From Boswellia sacra (taxonomy: Eukaryota > Streptophyta > Magnoliopsida > Sapindales > Burseraceae), in assembly GCA_013180625.2 (NCBI GenBank), contig SNVD02013667.1, positions 62,001 to 126,000 of the forward strand: a stretch of DNA of 64,000 nucleotides, in the 5' to 3' direction. The translations under genes and the position numbers were made by a program. Below are positions 47,201-59,629 of this stretch, piece by piece (the first letter of the stretch is position 1; each line of letters begins with the position of its first letter). The notes beneath the pieces are model-generated. The model did no database searches, was not told where the DNA came from, and was given only the letters and a program-made list of their open reading frames with translations.

Positions 47201-48489
47201 AGCCTCGTCATGATACCTAATAGCCTTTTGCTTAATAAAAATAAATCAAAGATGCGAATCAATAATCTCTTACCTAATCCATGAATATTATTATTTTCTT
47301 TTTCTAATTAGTTTACTAATAATAATCATCTTTGACTAGGCTTATAATATTTAAACAAGCTCGGATACTAGTTAATTAAGTTATTGTAGAACCGAAAGGC
47401 GTGGTAAGGATAATCATGAAACGACAGAGTATAGCGGAAAATAAGACGATTCGATTTTATTATTTTAATCATCCATCATTACTGGATAAAAGGATTTGGG
47501 CCGCCGTGAGTAAACAATTAATTAAGTTGTTAATTAATGGATCATTTCACATGGACGATGCCATGTTACGTGCATGTTAATCAAAAGATATTATTACATG
47601 TGCATCAATTATATCCATGATCATTATATTCATAAATAAATGTTTTTAATATTAATTTCATTTTGTATAAGTCTTATTTCATAGTCAAGATAAAGATTAA
47701 CTTACCTTAAATTTCAAAAACTAATCATAATAAAAAAAATAAATATATATCTAAATTAGAAAAATAAAAGTCAATATTAACATATATAATTACATGTGCT
47801 TATTTGGGTTTAAATAAGTGATGGTTACTTTATCCCATAATTCTTATGTAACGTGTTAGTTTATGACTTATAAGAGAACAACTATTCATTTTCTCCGACA
47901 ATAATATTTTTCAACATAAAATTGTACAAACTTTATCCAAAGCGGATAATATTTGTAGGACAAATTCGTGTCGATTAAGATGATAGTATAATATCAAAAG
48001 AAATTATATACCAAGAGCATGAATACGATTGTGTAACATTACAAACATAATAAAGTATTTGTTTTAGGAAAATTTACGTAGTTTTTACTAATAAAAAATG
48101 TCTTGATATTAATATTAAGAAAATAAAATTTGCAAGAGAAATGAATATTATATTATTTGTCATGTGAAACATTAATTATGTAATATTAAACATGAATTAT
48201 GATGTGAAAGTCACCTTCATATGTAACTTTTATGGAATCACTCGTGTCAATATAATCATTGATTGATAATTAAAAAAATAAATAGGGGTCAATAACGTAA
48301 TAATTCTGCAATGGTTACGACATAACTATCGTATAGATACCATATAGTGCACGGATAACTTTTTTTTTAAAGAGTAAAAAAAAAAAAATTTATTATTGAC
48401 GTCGATTCAAAAGTAAATTTTACTTTTTGACACGGTAAAGAAAAGGTTAAAAACACTAAAAATACTTAAATGACGCTTCATGTGCAAGC
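41207..48489. other. Non-coding: end of block B and spacer to the kinase gene
   Basis: 41207-44400 matches block A 10241-13290. A (TTA)n microsatellite lies near 43010-43030. From 44400 to 48489 I see only AT-rich sequence. Plus-frame 44222-44446 and others are short, unconserved in block A and without family features. No terminal repeats or RNA genes were recognised. Confidence 0.5.
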
Positions 48490-48495
48490 CACGTG
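48490..48495 (+). promoter_or_regulatory. G-box/ABRE-like element upstream of the kinase gene
   Basis: A perfect CACGTG in the context CCACGTGT, about 195 bp upstream of the kinase start codon. Followed by CT-rich sequence typical of a plant 5' UTR. bZIP and bHLH factors bind such sites. Function here is inference. Confidence 0.4.
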
Positions 48496-48687
48496 TGCAC
48501 AAAACCAAGTCCAGCTCAGCTCAGTTCAGTTCACTTCATCATCTCCAACAACTCCCAACCCCACTCACTCTCGCTCTTGCCTCTCCGTTGACAGGAACCA
48601 AGTCACCAGCAAACAAAAGCCGAGCGTCCGTCAGCGCTCTGCAGCTCTGTCACTTCCACGCTCCTGCAATCTTTATTCAGAAACGCA

Positions 48688-51600
48688 ATGGGAGCCTGCG
48701 CGTCCAAGCCACCCAAGCCCAACCCCTACGCGCCTCGAAACCTCGCCGATCATCTCGCTCCCGCACCTCCATCTCCTCACAAAGACAAAGAAGACCACGA
48801 CAACGTCGTTTCCGACACCAAGAAGGGGTATTTTTCGTCTCCTTTCTTCCCTTTATACACCCCCAGCCCCGCGGCTTTCTTTTCGAAGAAGTCTCCGGCG
48901 GCGAAGGGAGGCAACTCGACCCCGCTCCGCTTCTTGCGGCGGCCGTTTCCGCCACCGTCTCCGGCGAAGCACATTCGGGCGGTGTTGAGGAGGCGGCAGG
49001 CGAAGAAGGCGGCGACGATCCCGGAGGACGAGGAGGAGGAGGTGGTGGAGCTGGACAAGAGGTTTGGGTTCTCGAAGGAGTTGAAGAATAAGTTAGAGAT
49101 TGGTGAAGAGGTGGGGCGGGGGCATTTTGGGTATACTTGTTCTGCCAAGTACAAGAAAGGTGAGCTCAAGGACCAGCCAGTTGCTGTCAAAGTCATTCCC
49201 AAAGCGAAGGTCAGTCAGAAAATAATTCAAACACTTGGCAATCTCTTTTTCTTATATGCAATCATTGAAAAATTTTGAATTCACAGATACGTTAATTTCT
49301 GTTAAATCTTGTTTTTCTGGAGAAGGGTTGTTATCTTATGTATTTTTATCTACGTTTTTGCCCTTTTTTTGGTTATTTGGGTGGTTTTTCTGTACAGATC
49401 TAATTGCAGGGTTTTTTTTATTGGTTTGCTAAATTTTGAGTAAGATTTTTTATGATTTTGAAGGGAAATTTTCATATTCTTAGATGAGGTGTTTTTGATG
49501 AATTTTCGAAATCAGCGATTTTGTTTGTGTATGTGGTTTGATCTCAAGAGACTCTATGAAACTTTTCTTTGCTTTTTTTTTTTTAATTAATTAGTTTTGT
49601 AAAGGAGGAATTTTCTATTAGTTTGAAGGAAAAGATGGCTGAAGAGTTTGGTGTGTGATTCAGTGAATAATAAGATATTGAGAGACATGATGATGATGGC
49701 ATCGTTGGAGATTCCTTATTGGTGTTTCAACTATTATTTTATATGGAGAATATAAGGCGTAGATTTTAGTATTAACACGGCTCCGTAATATCGGAATTTG
49801 AGTGCAAGATGATAAAGTGACCTACTTTGTTTGTTTATTAGTTTTTCTTGGTCAATGCTGGAAATTGACTTGTAGGTCCGCCTACAAGTGAATATTTTCA
49901 TCCCTGATCCCAGGGTTAGCACATCTTATTGGACATATTTCAGGTCTAAATCAAATCATTCTTGGTCTTGAAAGTGCAAGTTGTATTTTTGGGAGATGGC
50001 TGATGATCATGTGAATGAGAAGGCTTTAAATTTTACTTCTGAAGAACTTAGATATTGACAGTTTGTATAAAGGAATCAGGAAGTACATAAACCAATGGAT
50101 TTGGCTGGACTTAACTATTTAAAAAAGGATTCAGGTCTCAAATTGGGTCCCAACATGGGTCTACATACAAAGAATATTGCTTGCAGAAGCATTCCACTGA
50201 TACCCACCACCAGTATTTGCTGACTGTCACACAAGAAAGCTGGCTATTTTATTTGGTCATAGGCCACTATCTGGAATACATGCATCTAGCACCAGTGTTT
50301 TTGTTTGTAGTTACTGTAGTTGATTTGGACCTTCTTCAAAAGGGTAGAAACATTATCGCGATTATTGGATTATCTTGTCCTGTGACTGAATTGGGCCTGA
50401 GATGCTTTGTCAATTATTTAGAAATATATTAAGATTTAAGAATGGTTATTTTATTTGAAACAGTAACCAGTACTGAGGTCAAAATCTTGGACTGAAGGTA
50501 GGATAATGTGGCTTGTTTTTGCTCACAAGAAGGATGCAGAGACAACATTTTCCAACAAATTTTATTTTGCTCACTTTTCAGTCGTGGCTAAGATCAATAT
50601 GGGACATTTAGGCTTTGAAATTCTATGCTAAAATAGGCGAAATCATGAATTTCATCTCTGATGTTCTTGAATTCTACTGGAATTATCCAAATCAGAAAAT
50701 TAAATGGATGTTTATATAAACTTAATAGAGTTTGTTTTATAGATATTGAGGGGCTAGAATTTCTAGTTAAATAGACTTACATGATTAAAGTTGAATGATT
50801 ATCATCTAGTGTGAGACCATTAGTTTTCAAATGATATATAGGTTGATGACCTTAGATCAATCATTTATTTTCCTACTATTTGTTAGGGTTGGGGATATTT
50901 TTTTTTGTGTCTTTTACTCCCTTATAAGATGTAGTAGGACACCATAGTTGTAGATTTTTGCTTCCATTGTTCTCCTTCTGACGTTATCTTATTTATTTTA
51001 TTTCACCAGATGACAACAGCTATTGCGATTGAAGATGTAAGAAGGGAGGTCAAAATATTGCGTGCCTTGTCAGGACATAACAATCTAGTAAAATTCTACG
51101 ATGCATTTGAAGACCATGATAATGTCTATATTGTTATGGAGTAAGTTTGGAACATGCATTATTGTTTAAGATTATATATTTTTCACAGTTGCATAACGAA
51201 ATTAATAAATTATTGAGATGAATTTTGTATTCGTAGAAAGTTCCTACAAGAACCATTAAATATTTTTCCATTTCAAAGTTTTGTATACAAATTTATGACC
51301 TTGAGCTTTTGTCAGTCCGGTTCAACCATTCGAAACAAAAATGGTTGGGAAGATTGGTGCTTGATTTCGAGATATAGGATATGTCTGACGTAATTGAAAA
51401 CTAACAAATTTTAATTGAATCTACAGGTTATGTGAAGGAGGGGAGCTCCTAGATAGAATACTCTCAAGGTGATGTCTCTAGTAGTCCCTATATTTAAAAA
51501 GGTGGAAGTGTGTTTTTGCATTCGATTATACTTTAAAATCTCTGACTAGTTATTCTATTATTTCTAGGGGTGGGAAATACTCGGAAGATGATGCAAAGGC

Positions 51601-54600
51601 TGTTTTGGTACAGATACTAAATGTTGTTGCTTTTTGTCATATCCAGGGTGTGGTGCACCGAGATCTTAAACCAGAGGTGGATGTTTTTCTTTTCTTTATA
51701 GCTAAAGCACTAAATGCATGCTAGGAAGATGCATATATTAACAATAACTGTGGGTAATACATATGATTTAGGATTACTCAATTTACAGTTTCCTGGACTG
51801 GAAAATTGACCTCATGAAGGGAATCTCTGGAAGTGGACCTGCTCGGTCTAGTCCGCTTGCGTTATCGTGTTTTGGGAGAAACAGACTCAACTTTTTTGTT
51901 CAACAGATGGTGCCTTTGCTCAAAATAAAACCGTTACATAGCATTCTTCTTTTTGCCTAACAATGAGAAACTTAAAGCTGATAAGCTATTCCTCTTAGTT
52001 GGATACAATTTGGGTTCCCCAAACTGCCGTGGACAGACCTTATCATTCAAGTTATTGATACTCATTCTGCATCTCGCATAGAAATTCAATAGTTAAGATT
52101 ATTTTTTCCGAAAATAAAAACCTTGGAAGACTTAACAAGACTAATTCTCAATTTATACTATACTATACTATACTATACTCATAGGATTTAAGGTTCTGCA
52201 AATTATTCTTTATATGCAAACGCATAGGTGGTGTTACTATTCTATTTTGTCAGATTCGGTAACGTGTATTTGTAAGTTGTGTATCATTGAAGCCCTGTAG
52301 CCACTTGTATCCAGTGTGTGATATCAGTTCCAAATTTTGGACTTCGAATTATTGAATGAGCTTGAATGTGACCATATCAGTCTTATAATTAATTTCCATG
52401 TAGAAAATAAACATTGTTCTAGTTAATCTCTGCTAGAGGTCCTAGCTCATTTTCACCACTAAATCCTTATGTCTGGCAAGGTTATTTGGAAACTATCTTT
52501 TCAGGGTAGATAATTGGTAATTGCATCTGCGTAGAACAATTGTGATTTCTTTATATGTTCATATGTTTTCATGTCTTAATCCAAATTTAACAATTTGCTG
52601 GATCAGAACTTTCTATATACTTCTAAGGATGAGAACTCTCAGTTGAAAGCCATCGACTTTGGCTTATCAGATTTTGTTAGACCAGGTCTATCATCTCCTC
52701 CAATGACTCTTGTCTCAATACAACTGTTTTTATCATTATTATTATTGAACTCAGCTTTCGGAACACTGAATGAATTTGCATGATTGTGGTGGTTTACAGA
52801 TGAAAGGCTTAATGACATTGTTGGAAGTGCATATTATGTGGCCCCTGAAGTTCTACATAGATCTTATGGTACAGAGGCTGATGTGTGGAGTGTAGGTGTG
52901 ATTGCCTATATTCTTTTATGTGGTAGTCGTCCATTTTGGGCCCGAACTGAGTCTGGAATTTTTCGGGCAGTCTTGAAAGCTGAACCAAGTTTTGATGATG
53001 GACCCTGGCCATCATTATCTTCAGAAGCAAAAGACTTTGTCAAACGCCTTCTAAACAAGGACCCTAGGAAACGGATAACAGCTGTTCAAGCTTTGTGTGA
53101 GTGCACATTATTTTCTCTCATAGTATCATGTTTACCGCTGTCACTATCTCTAAAATAGACATGGTTTTTGTTTGTTTCAGGTCATCCTTGGATCCGAAAT
53201 TGTAATGATGTAAAAGTACCTCTTGATATTTTAGTACTGAAACTCATGAAGGCATATATGCGGTCATCTTCTTTGCGTAAGGCTGCTTTAAAGGTTTGTT
53301 TATGATGAGAGAAATTCCAATGTTTTTCTGGACTTTGCCTAACATAAAGTTATGAATTCAAACTGTTTTTATGTCTCATAAACCATGGAAGAGAAGACTA
53401 TGCTGAGTTGTTCATTTCTTTTATACATATGATAACATTATGAATTCCGGGCAGTTTTTAAGATCAAGTGGTGGGCAATCATGCAAATGATGTGCCTATT
53501 TATTACTTCATTCTGAAAATATTAGCTTCTTGGAAAAGATTTCAATGTTATAAGGACTGTGATTAATGCAATGATATGTGTTGAAGTTGTCTAGTATTCA
53601 CATAGTTTACAAGATGTTTAGTTCTGTAACATGGATCATGAAGAAAACAGTTCTCAGGGTTGTTAATTGGCTCATGCAATAGTAAAAATTTGTGGTAGTG
53701 ACCTGAGGAGAAAGGACAACTTTGTAGGGCTGAGAGAGTGAAATGATATATTGACCAGTGATGTACTCAACTACAATTAAGGTTCTAAATATTTTAGCCC
53801 TCATCTTCTGGTTTTGCATTCTGAAACTTCCATAATGTCCATGAATGAATACCACTTGCTGATGGTGTAGACAACTTTGGGTTTCAATACATGAGAATAT
53901 TTTAATGTTTGCTTTTCATTTTAAGGAAGTTTTCCAACACATGAATATATCTTTCATTGTAAATGCACTACTTTTTGTTGCTTCGTTAATGAGTTAACCG
54001 TTAATTGTTTCCTTTTTGTGCATCTTTCTTGCAGGCCTTGTCGAAGACTTTGACCATTGAAGAACTCTTTTATTTAAAGAAGCAATTTGCTCTATTAGAG
54101 CCAAACAAAAATGGATGCATAACCTTAGAGAATATTAAAACAGTTAGTGCCTTATCTACCTCTTTCCCACTCTCTAATTTAGTGGTGTTACTTGATGACA
54201 TAAGTTATATGGTCATTGTGGTCTGTTCAGGCCCTGATGAAAAATGCAACAGATGCAATGAAGGATTCTCGGATCCCCGATTTTCTTGCCTCAGTATGAA
54301 CTCCTTCCTGATTGTTTGAATATTTTGTCCAGAATTTGGATAGTTTATAGACTTTTAGACTCTAAAATGCCTACTGTTTCATTTTCATTGCAAAACAGTT
54401 GAATGCACTTCAATACAGAAGGATGGATTTTGAAGAATTTTGTGCAGCTGCGTTAAGTGTCCATCAGCTGGAGGCACATGATCACTGGGAACAGCATGCC
54501 CGTTGTGCATACGAGTTTTTTGAGAAGGATGGCAACAGACCTATTGTTATTGAGGAACTTGCTTCAGTAAGTTGGAAGTTATAAGATACTAGAGATTTGA

Positions 54601-55024
54601 GTGTTTGTGCATTAATTTCACATTTGGAAGTCCTAATATTTGATTTTTGAAATGAAACAAAATCCAACAAACACAATTTAATTCCAACAAGATTTGTTTT
54701 TAACCATCAAATTGGGCTTTCTTCGTATTCAACTTCTATTTCTTGGTTGTTTATATTAGGAAAAACTGGGATGTAGTGAGTACCGAGCAGCTCCAGGTTT
54801 CTATAGACATTCTTCTTCTGTCTCTTTAACCTTTCTGGCTGTTGAAACAAAATATCAGTATGAATGAATTGAGAGATGTAGGAGTATCATGCTCTTAACC
54901 CTTATCCTCGATACTTTCATTCTCCAATAATTGCTTGTTTGTCTACATATTTTCTAATGGAATTCTGTTTCAGGAACTTGGACTTGGCCCCTCAATTCCA
55001 GTTCATGCTGTTCTCAATGACTGA
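48688..55024 (+). CDS. CDPK-related kinase (CRK family), ending at a premature TGA
   Basis: Eleven exons: 48688-49209, 51010-51140, 51427-51468, 51568-51676, 52607-52685, 52800-53096, 53181-53293, 54035-54142, 54231-54293, 54399-54566 and 54974-55024, all in phase; 560 aa. N terminus MGACASKPP suits myristoylation at Gly2 and palmitoylation at Cys4, so membrane attachment is likely. A Pro/Ser-rich variable region (to about 135) includes [11 protein letters not shown], typical of CRKs. Kinase: GRGHFGYTC loop, Lys168 in VAVK, Glu187, HRDLKPEN (Asp264), DFGLSD (Asp285), YYVAPE. C-terminal degenerate EF-hand region has [11 protein letters not shown] and [16 protein letters not shown]. At 55022-55024 TGA replaces the conserved Trp codon of the family motif (D-W-I-R). 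The frame then runs 30 more family-like residues to TAA at 55112-55114. Loss of the last 30 residues may matter little. Confidence 0.92.
49210..51009 (+). other. First intron of the CRK gene
   Basis: 1.8 kb starting GTCAGT and ending CACCAG. T-rich as expected for a plant intron. The open frames at 49235-49432, 49734-49922 and 50181-50432 show no protein-family features. No nested gene is seen. Confidence 0.7.
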
Positions 55025-56185
55025 ATCAGACATACCGATGGGAAGCTGAGTTTTCTTGGGTTTGTCAAATTGTTGCATGGTATGTCCAGCCGAACCCTAG
55101 TAAAGCCACAATAAAGATTAAAGTTTGTGACGCATACAAGGTAACTTCCATATGCTTTATAAGAAAAAAGTACGTGAGATGGTAGTGCACAAACAACAGC
55201 AAGTGATGATTGATATTTTAAGCGTTGGAAAGTTGCAATCATTGTCCCAACACCCCACACTTTCGGCCGGACGTGTGAGGCTTCACTCCCATTCCTACTC
55301 TCTCTTAGAGGAGTTCCAACCAAATTAGCAGGCAGGGTTTGTTGCGTTTTGAGGCCATAGGAGACAAATTATTGGCAATACATTGTAAAAATATAGTTAG
55401 TTTGCCTTGGCTAACAGGCATACATATATTTTCTTGTTTACGCTAATTGAAGCTCTCCATACACGTTCTTCCACTTATGTATTGAAGTTTGAAAATGGAG
55501 TAGATTGTTAGTGCTGTAGCTACCGCTGCAATGTTGGAAGCTTTATTAGATGAAAGCTTCTGAAATGTTTGTATTATATTATTGAGATGAAAATTGTTGT
55601 CCATCAACTTCAACTTCGTTTTTTTGTGCTCTGATTAATGATCATATAAGCTTTGTTTCTTGAAATTTTCCGGAGAGGAATAGTATAGGTGACCATTGAG
55701 GTAGTATGGTTATCATGGAGCGGATAAATTTTATTGATCATTTTAAAACATGTCTTTTGTCAATGATAATAATTCCTAATAAGTGACAAAATTATATTAA
55801 ATTTAAAAGGAACTTTTGATTTTTAATAAATCCCTAAAATAAATTGATGTGTAGATCTTTATTATTGAAAAAGGGTTAATTACTCATGAGAGGATGGTTT
55901 CATGAATTTTTTAGAACATTTACTATATTTATTTATTGAATGGTTTAATTTTTAGTTAGAAATCTTGTATTTTGTTTTAGTTTTAGGAGGAATGCGAGTT
56001 TTCTAAAATTATTAATTTTTATCTAATTTTTTTTAAATCATTAAAAAGAAAACACTTCTATTGACAAACCTTGTAGAGTCGTTTGTCAATAAAAAATGGA
56101 TAAAGAAGCAAAACTATGTTCAAGTAACTCGGATAACTATGGGGCAAAACCTCCGCAAAACCCCTAGTGTTTCTAGATTCCCAAA
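55025..56185. other. CRK 3' region and spacer to the PPR gene
   Basis: Contains the 30 read-through codons of the kinase (55025-55114), overlapped by AATAAA at 55110-55115 and followed by probable 3' UTR. From about 55700 it is AT-rich spacer that must hold the PPR promoter. No other gene is supported. Confidence 0.6.
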
Positions 56186-58459
56186 ATGCCCTTCTCGAAC
56201 CTCCAAATTTACCGATCACTCTCCACCCTTTCAGCACCCAACGACGCCCTCCTAGCAGACAAAGCCCTAACACTCCTCAAACGCCATCCCTACCAGCTAA
56301 ATTCTCTATCTTCCACTTTTACCCCTGAAGCCGCCTTCAATTTACTCCGCAAAACCCAGTCCGACCGAACCCTAACCCTAAAATTCCTTAAGTGGGCTCA
56401 GCCCCACCCCTTCTTCACCCCCAAATTGAAATGTCTTACCCTCCACATTTTAACCCAATTCCAGCTTTACAAAACTGCCCAAACCCTGGCCCAGAACCTC
56501 GCCCTCAGCCTCCCCAACGACGAGGGCAGTTTCGTCTTTTCCTGCCTCAAGGAGACGTACCGCTTCTGCGATTCGAACTCGAGCTCGGCGGTCATCGATT
56601 TGGTGGTGAAATCTTACTCTAAGCTACACATGATAGATAAAGCTTTGACTATTGTAGATTTAGCTAAGCTTAATGGCTTCATGCCTGGTGTTTTGTCTTA
56701 TAATGCGATTTTGGATTCGATAATTAGGTCTAGAGGTAGTAATTGGGTTGTATTTGCTCAGAAAGTGTTTGATGAAATGCTTAAAAGTAAAATTTCTCCG
56801 AATGTGTTTACTTATAATATATTTATAAGGGGATTTTGTGCGGAAGGAAATATAGAAATGGGGTTGCGTTATTTCGAGCAAATGGAGAAGAATGAGTGTT
56901 TAGCTAATGTGGTCACTTATAATACGTTGATTGACGGGTATTGCAAGATCGGGAGAGTTGACGAGTCGATGGAGCTGTTCAGAAGAATGGCTTTGAAGGG
57001 TATTGAACCGAATTTGATTTCGTATAATGCAATCATTAATGGGTTGTGTAGAGAAGGGAGGTTGAAGGAAACAAGTGAGGTTTTAAGGGAGATGAGTGGA
57101 ACGGGGTTTTTTCCAGATGAGGTTACGTATAATACATTAGTCAATGGATGTTGTAAAGAGGGGGATTTTCACCAAGCGCTTGTTTTGTATGAAGAGATGG
57201 TTAGAAATGGGTTATCTCCAAATGTGGTTACTTATACTTCGTTGATTAATGGTATGTGTAAGGCAGGGAATTTGAACAGAGCAATGGAGTTTTTTGACCA
57301 GATGCGTGTTAGAGGGCTTCGTCCAAATGAGAGGACATATACTACATTGATTGATGGATTTTCACAAAAGGGATATTTGAATGAAGCTTATCGGCTTCTG
57401 AATCAAATGACCGAGAATGGGTTTGTGCCTTCGATAGTGACTTACAATGCTCTTATAAATGGACATTGTATAATGGGAAGGGTGGACGAGGCTCTAGGAG
57501 TCATTCGTAATATGATTGGGAAAGGGTTGGCCCCGGATGTTGTAAGTTATAGTACAATTATATCTGGGTTTTGCAGAAGTCAGGAGTTGGATAAGGCTTT
57601 TGAAATGAAGCGGGAGATTCTTGAGAAAGGTTTTTCGCTGGATGCCATTACCTATTCTTCACTCATTCAAGGTCTGTGTAATCAGAGGCGACTCTCTGAA
57701 GCTTGTGACCTTTTCCAAGAGATGTTGAATGTTGGTCTGACCCCCGATGAATTTACTTATACAACCTTGATCAATGCTTATTGCAAAGAAGAGGATTTAA
57801 GCAAGGCTCTTCATTTGCATGATGAAATGATTCAAAAGGGCTTCCTTCCTGATGTTGTTACCTACAGTGTGCTTATTAACGGACTCAATAAACAGGCTCG
57901 GACAAGGGAGGCAAAGAGGCTTCTGCTCAAGTTGTTTTATGAGGAGCGTGTCCCAGGCGATGTCACTTACAACACATTGATAGAGAATTGCACAAATATT
58001 GAATTTAAAAGCGTGGTAGCTCTTTTAAAGGGTTTCTGTATGAAGGGTTTGATGAATGAAGCTGATCAAGTATTTGAGTCGATGCTTCAGAGAAACCACA
58101 AGCCTAATGAAGCAGTTTACAATGTTATTATTCATGGCCATAGTAGAGGTGGAAATATACAAAAGGCATATGATCTGTACAAGGAAATGATGCATTCTGG
58201 TTTTGTTCCTCATACTGTGACTGTTATTGCTTTGGTAAAAGCTCTGTTCACATCAGGTATGAATGAAGAGTTGAGCCATGTCATAGGTAACATCCTGCGA
58301 AGCTGTAGGCTCACTGATGCTGAACTTGCAAAAGTACTTGTTGAAATCAACCACAAAGAAGGTAACATGGATGCAGTTTTGAACGTGCTCACTGAAATGG
58401 CCAAGGATGGCCTCCTTCCAAATAGCGGGAGAGGCACATATTCTGGGAATAGAGTGTAA
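56186..58459 (+). CDS. EMB2745: P-class pentatricopeptide repeat protein, EMB2745/At5g39710-like
   Basis: Single-exon gene, 757 aa, as usual for plant PPR genes. The start MPFSNLQIYRSLSTLS is short, hydroxylated and lacks acidic residues, suiting an organelle (mitochondrial) presequence. From about residue 140 there are roughly 15 tandem 35-residue PPR motifs with the VVTYNTLIDGYCK..G pattern. One motif near 600-640 is expanded or degenerate (around IENCTNIEFKSVVALLKGFC). No E, DYW or SMR domain follows, so it is a pure P-class protein. Such proteins bind one organelle RNA and stabilise, process or splice it. Arabidopsis EMB2745 is similar in length and order and is needed for embryo development; orthology is judged from memory of the family. 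Upstream in-frame sequence contains a stop shortly before this ATG. Confidence 0.9.
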   Translation: MPFSNLQIYRSLSTLSAPNDALLADKALTLLKRHPYQLNSLSSTFTPEAAFNLLRKTQSDRTLTLKFLKWAQPHPFFTPKLKCLTLHILTQFQLYKTAQTLAQNLALSLPNDEGSFVFSCLKETYRFCDSNSSSAVIDLVVKSYSKLHMIDKALTIVDLAKLNGFMPGVLSYNAILDSIIRSRGSNWVVFAQKVFDEMLKSKISPNVFTYNIFIRGFCAEGNIEMGLRYFEQMEKNECLANVVTYNTLIDGYCKIGRVDESMELFRRMALKGIEPNLISYNAIINGLCREGRLKETSEVLREMSGTGFFPDEVTYNTLVNGCCKEGDFHQALVLYEEMVRNGLSPNVVTYTSLINGMCKAGNLNRAMEFFDQMRVRGLRPNERTYTTLIDGFSQKGYLNEAYRLLNQMTENGFVPSIVTYNALINGHCIMGRVDEALGVIRNMIGKGLAPDVVSYSTIISGFCRSQELDKAFEMKREILEKGFSLDAITYSSLIQGLCNQRRLSEACDLFQEMLNVGLTPDEFTYTTLINAYCKEEDLSKALHLHDEMIQKGFLPDVVTYSVLINGLNKQARTREAKRLLLKLFYEERVPGDVTYNTLIENCTNIEFKSVVALLKGFCMKGLMNEADQVFESMLQRNHKPNEAVYNVIIHGHSRGGNIQKAYDLYKEMMHSGFVPHTVTVIALVKALFTSGMNEELSHVIGNILRSCRLTDAELAKVLVEINHKEGNMDAVLNVLTEMAKDGLLPNSGRGTYSGNRV

Positions 58460-59629
58460 GATACATATAAAGGTCCATGTCCTTCGTAATCCCTACATAA
58501 ATTTCTTAAAGTTCCCCATAGGAAATGATGTAAGACGTAAGCTGAAGCTCCAGCGGACATGATGGAGAGCTATGTCAAGGAGCTTTATCTCTTTCATCGA
58601 CATTTTTCTTCATGATAATGGCAGAATCCTTAGTGCTGAATAGATTTCATATTTATGATGCATGTCCCTACTCTTGACAGCAATTTTCCAGCGAATGTAA
58701 GTTATAAAATTTATCGAGCATGCTTAAGTTATTCATGATATAAGTAGATTTACTTTTAATGGCTTGGTTCGCTTCTTTTCCTAAATGGATACAAATATGA
58801 CAGGAGGTATATATACTGACAGATATGTACAACAGATGACTAATTGGTAGAGCATCTTAGGGAAGCCTGTACCTTTTTCGTTACATCTGACCTCATGTTT
58901 CTATCTTGTGACAGTTTCCTCACAAGATCTTAGTAATAAACCTCTGAAACTCTCTGCAGTCATTTTGTGCCTTGCTTCTTGCTCCATTAACCTTGTTTGT
59001 CGCTGCATTGAGGCACAGCTCTTCTGTTGTTATTATGACATTTACTATTACAGCTTCTGTCAGTTCTCATTTTATATTTCTCTTGGAACTAAATATTTCA
59101 ATTAAAGAACTGTCTGAAGACTAACATCCAACTTTAGCCACTCTCAGATATTGTGACATTCTGACTGAAGCTGTTCTTCTCTTTTGACCATTTTCATTTC
59201 AAAGAAAGTATATAGTATTTGTATTTGTGGTAAGTAAATCTCATCAAGTTTTTGTTGTTTCTCCAGTTATTCGAGTTCACAGATGATCATGTTGAAGAGT
59301 CCGGAGGAGAATCTTGCAGCTGTTATATTGTCATTTTAATCAAAACATATTCCGTACAAGGTATAAGTTTAGAATGCTTTGCTTCAAAAGGGCACATCCT
59401 AGTCTGCTCTTCTTAATAGCCTTTTTATTTTTTTTTTTTATGAAAGTTAATGAATAATTTGGTAAAAAAACCTATTCTTTCATTGAGAGAGAGGTTTTGG
59501 TTGGTCCATTTCTATCATTATTAACTTGCTTTATTATTACACTGATGTATACAGGTTTTGCATCTCAAAACTTGGAAAAGAGTCTTGGGAGCTGACATTT
59601 AAATAAGCATTACAATAAAATAGGTACAG

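Noticed and set aside
48470..49091. Several overlapping frames of 140-203 codons on both strands
   Set aside because: Shadows of the GC-rich first exon and leader of the CRK gene. Only the frame from 48688 matches a family and joins in phase to later exons.
58838..58870. Segment containing AATTGGTAGAGCATC, like a tRNA D-arm
   Set aside because: No matching anticodon and T arms follow at the right spacing, so no tRNA is supported.
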